NCBI GenBank assembly: GCA_002392705.1
Contig: DGHP01000197.1
Span: 1-6,872 of the forward strand
Origin: Lachnospiraceae bacterium UBA3845
GTDB lineage: Bacteria; Bacillota; Clostridia; Lachnospirales; Lachnospiraceae
Length of the DNA stretch: 6,872 bases
Direction of reading: 5' to 3'
Part shown: one piece after another, positions 5,206 to 6,872 of the stretch
Layout: each line of letters opens with the position of its first letter
Position numbering within the stretch: position 1 is the first letter of the stretch
Position numbers and translations under genes: made by a program
Notes under the pieces: generated by a model
Databases searched by the model: none
What the model saw: the letters and a program-made list of their open reading frames with translations, nothing else
Told to the model about the DNA's origin: nothing

Positions 5206-6492
5206 TTATTTCGTTCCCTTGCATCCGCTGGTTACCATCAGGATCAGAATCAGTCCGATGATATCGATTCCGATAAAGATCATATAAGGCATCGTATAAT
5301 CTCCGCCGGAAACGGACAGGGCGACTGCCATAATGATGAAAGCACCCTTCTGGATCAGGGACGCGATCGGCGATACCAGGGCATTTGCGGCCGCAAAGTC
5401 CTTCCGTCCGTAGACGGAAATAACCAGGGACGGCATCAGGTTCAGCAGGCCGCCGATTCCAAGTCCGACGAAAACGATCGCCACATAGGTAAGGATCTCC
5501 ACCTTCGCGAAAATAAGCAGAAGCAGGGCCACGATATAGCTCAGGGAATAGACGGCGCTCGCGAGCTTTGTTCCGATCTTCTGATCGAGCCATCCCCAGA
5601 AATAAGATCCGGCAATTCCGACTACAGCGGCAATGGTCAGCATCAGGAGCGCTTTCTTCTGTGCCGCCTCCGGGCCGATGGCGGGTGCCATGACACTGAT
5701 CATGCGCGGCACAAACTGGGAGACGACGCCGACCGTCACCATCCACAGCATGCCGAATCCGACAGCGATCAGCCACATATCCTTATCACGCAGAAGTCTT
5801 CCGACGGTAAAGGGACTTCTGTATTCAGCCATTTCCGCCATCTGCGCCTTATAGGCTTCCGCCCCGTCCGGAAGGTTGTCCGGATAAACGCCGACCTCGG
5901 AAGGTTCATTTTTTACCCAGAAGAAGGACACGACTCCGAGAAGAACCATGACAGCGCCCATGACCATGTGCGCCTTCGGAATCCCCAGCATGCCATAGAG
6001 CGCGCTCATAATCGCCACGAATGTTGCGGTGCAGATCGGCGCTCCCATAGTCGCCCATCCGAGCGCGATACCCTTCTTGCGCGGGAACCAGTTTCCCATC
6101 AGAGACGCCGTGCAGATCAGGCCGAATGCCATCGATACGAAAACAAACGCGGTCAGGCAGATCAGATACTGAACCGGGCTTTTCACATAGCCGAACACCG
6201 CGTACAGAATACCTGTCGCAATAAGTGCAAAGCCGCTCATCTTCCTGATCCCTGTCCTCATGACCAGCCGGCCGAACAGGATGCCGCCGAAGACAGCAAT
6301 GATTCCGGCGGGCGTCGCGAAGCCGAGAAGCTGATTGGAATCCCAGCCGTGCATGGCCGCGAAAGCCGACGGATACAGATTCAATCCGTCTGAGCCGATT
6401 CCTGACCAGAAATAGTACAGGAGAGCCGTGTACAGAATCATACTCCAGCCCCATGGGCCGAAATTGCTGTTTGTCATTTGCTTATTGTCCAT
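5206..6492 (-). CDS. MFS transporter, OFA (oxalate/formate antiporter-like) family
   Basis: A 428-residue integral membrane protein with about 12 hydrophobic helices and a cytoplasmic central loop (~194-230). Family marks are a motif-A variant GRLVMRTGIRK (74-84) after helix 2, GNWFPRKKGIALG (133-145) between helices 4 and 5, and the KNEPSEVGVYPD segment (194-205) typical of OFA carriers before the loop. The second half carries the matching WGWLDQKIG (299-307). Such carriers exchange small organic anions or related metabolites; the real substrate cannot be read from the sequence, and the name does not imply oxalate. ATG 6492 has GGAGG 8 bases upstream. The gene has its own promoter and a structured leader, and is followed by the zinc-ribbon gene. 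Confidence 0.93.
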   Translation of the reverse strand: MDNKQMTNSNFGPWGWSMILYTALLYYFWSGIGSDGLNLYPSAFAAMHGWDSNQLLGFATPAGIIAVFGGILFGRLVMRTGIRKMSGFALIATGILYAVFGYVKSPVQYLICLTAFVFVSMAFGLICTASLMGNWFPRKKGIALGWATMGAPICTATFVAIMSALYGMLGIPKAHMVMGAVMVLLGVVSFFWVKNEPSEVGVYPDNLPDGAEAYKAQMAEMAEYRSPFTVGRLLRDKDMWLIAVGFGMLWMVTVGVVSQFVPRMISVMAPAIGPEAAQKKALLMLTIAAVVGIAGSYFWGWLDQKIGTKLASAVYSLSYIVALLLLIFAKVEILTYVAIVFVGLGIGGLLNLMPSLVISVYGRKDFAAANALVSPIASLIQKGAFIIMAVALSVSGGDYTMPYMIFIGIDIIGLILILMVTSGCKGTK

Positions 6493-6500
6493 AATCTGTT

Positions 6501-6505
6501 CCTCC
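6501..6505 (-). promoter_or_regulatory. Shine-Dalgarno of the MFS gene
   Basis: Minus strand GGAGG with 8 bases to ATG 6492. It fixes the first ATG as the start and lies 12 bases after the leader hairpin, so folding could affect access to it. Confidence 0.85.
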
Positions 6506-6517
6506 AGGCTTTATTCT

Positions 6518-6564
6518 CCTGTCTCCGGTCCCGGCCGCTGCCGGCCGTCGGGAACGGAGACAGG
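6518..6564 (-). ncRNA. Large GC-rich hairpin in the MFS leader
   Basis: A perfect 10-bp outer stem (6518-6527 / 6555-6564), one mismatch, a 4-bp stem (tccc/ggga), a 3-base bulge and an inner 5-bp stem (ggccg/cggcc) with a CTGC loop. It begins about 17 nt after the predicted transcription start and ends 12 nt before the ribosome site. There is no U-tract on the minus strand, so it is a poor intrinsic terminator for sfsA. mRNA stabilisation or translational control are possible roles. Confidence 0.7.
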
Positions 6565-6587
6565 GTGCTGTAAACATATGATTTGAA

Positions 6588-6617
6588 ATTCTAACACGTT
6601 TATATAAGTTCTGTGAA
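6588..6617 (-). promoter_or_regulatory. Promoter of the MFS operon
   Basis: Minus strand TTCACA (6612-6617, 5 of 6 to consensus), 18 bp, then TAGAAT (6588-6593, 5 of 6) with a TGn extension. It begins 4 bases past the sfsA stop, so the transporter does not depend on sfsA transcription. The start is expected near 6581, giving a leader of about 90 nt. Confidence 0.7.
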
Positions 6618-6620
6618 CCC

Positions 6621-6872
6621 TTACACAGTCAACTTCTCAAAAAACCTGAATTCCGGCAGAATCTTCAACTCGCCGGGCTCTGCGTGGCAGGGAATCGACA
6701 GCACTCTGACTCCCGCGTTCACCGCTTCCTGCAATACCGTGCCGAACTCCGGATGCGTTTCGACATTAGGCCTCACCTCTGTCACACCGTCCATCTGGAT
6801 CACAAAAGCGGCGGCCGCATGATACCCCGCCGCTGCGGCATGAATCAGCTCCCGCAAATGTTTTACACCGCG
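6621..6872 (-). CDS. sfsA: SfsA family protein, C-terminal 83 residues (5' end off window)
   Basis: The frame enters from the right edge and ends at TAA 6621-6623. It reads RGVKHLRELI, AAAAFVIQMDGV, RPNVETHPEFG, LQEAVNAGVRVL and a short tail, the standard C-terminal pattern of SfsA (sugar fermentation stimulation protein family, described as a DNA/RNA-binding nuclease-fold protein). The internal ATG at 6857 is not the start, since family sequence continues upstream of it to the window edge. The motifs N-terminal to this part are not in view. The role in the cell is poorly defined; it is probably an independent housekeeping gene here. Confidence 0.93.
   Translation of the reverse strand, partial: RGVKHLRELIHAAAAGYHAAAAFVIQMDGVTEVRPNVETHPEFGTVLQEAVNAGVRVLSIPCHAEPGELKILPEFRFFEKLTV

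Noticed and set aside
4828..6393. 521-codon plus-strand open frame
   Set aside because: It is antisense to the MFS transporter and the zinc-ribbon gene, both well supported; its translation is His/Asp/Arg/Gln-rich with no recognisable domain or ribosome site.

Overview
The window reads as a piece of chromosome from an anaerobic Bacillota bacterium, most likely a Clostridia/Lachnospiraceae-type gut or rumen species. This is inferred from the strong AGGAGG-type ribosome sites, sigma-A-like promoters, an OFA-type MFS transporter, a secreted GLUG-type beta-helix protein and a family II pyrophosphatase relative. No rRNA, tRNA, CRISPR array or insertion sequence was seen. Every supported gene lies on the minus strand, so transcription runs from right to left.

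Right to left. At 6621-6872 is the 3' end of sfsA, cut by the window edge. At 5206-6492 is an OFA-type MFS transporter with its own promoter just after the sfsA stop and a large GC-rich hairpin in its leader. It is followed at 4822-5145 by a small membrane protein with a C-terminal zinc ribbon, probably in the same operon, which ends at a hairpin terminator (4777-4800). At 4159-4806 is a broken family II inorganic pyrophosphatase (DHH family). It has a complete set of N-terminal DHH motifs joined directly to the last ~22 residues of the DHHA2 domain, so about 100 residues seem to be deleted, and no credible start codon is visible. A second hairpin (4020-4051) follows.

At 2226-3902 is a cytosolic GH13 alpha-glucosidase of the oligo-1,6-glucosidase type with a perfect Shine-Dalgarno, a sigma-A -10 and a cre/LacI-like operator. 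It probably hydrolyses imported isomalto-oligosaccharides. Downstream, 1898-2225 holds a short unrecognised frame (61 codons), a 17-bp direct repeat and a 30-bp tandem repeat, which together look like gene debris.

The left quarter is the 5' part of a large secreted protein (start at 1684, running off the left edge). It has a signal peptide, a GLUG-like beta-helix with in-register cysteines, an ~85-residue Glu/Ala-rich repeat helix and a C-terminal domain faintly like ZinT/calycin proteins. It has a good promoter (TTGACA-N17-TAGCAT with TGn) and a ~170-nt leader. The leader carries two copies of a 16-bp dyad and a 16-bp long-range stem, and is the most intriguing regulatory structure in the window.

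No complete new multi-gene system can be claimed. The best leads are the structured leader with its secreted repeat protein, and the internally deleted pyrophosphatase.
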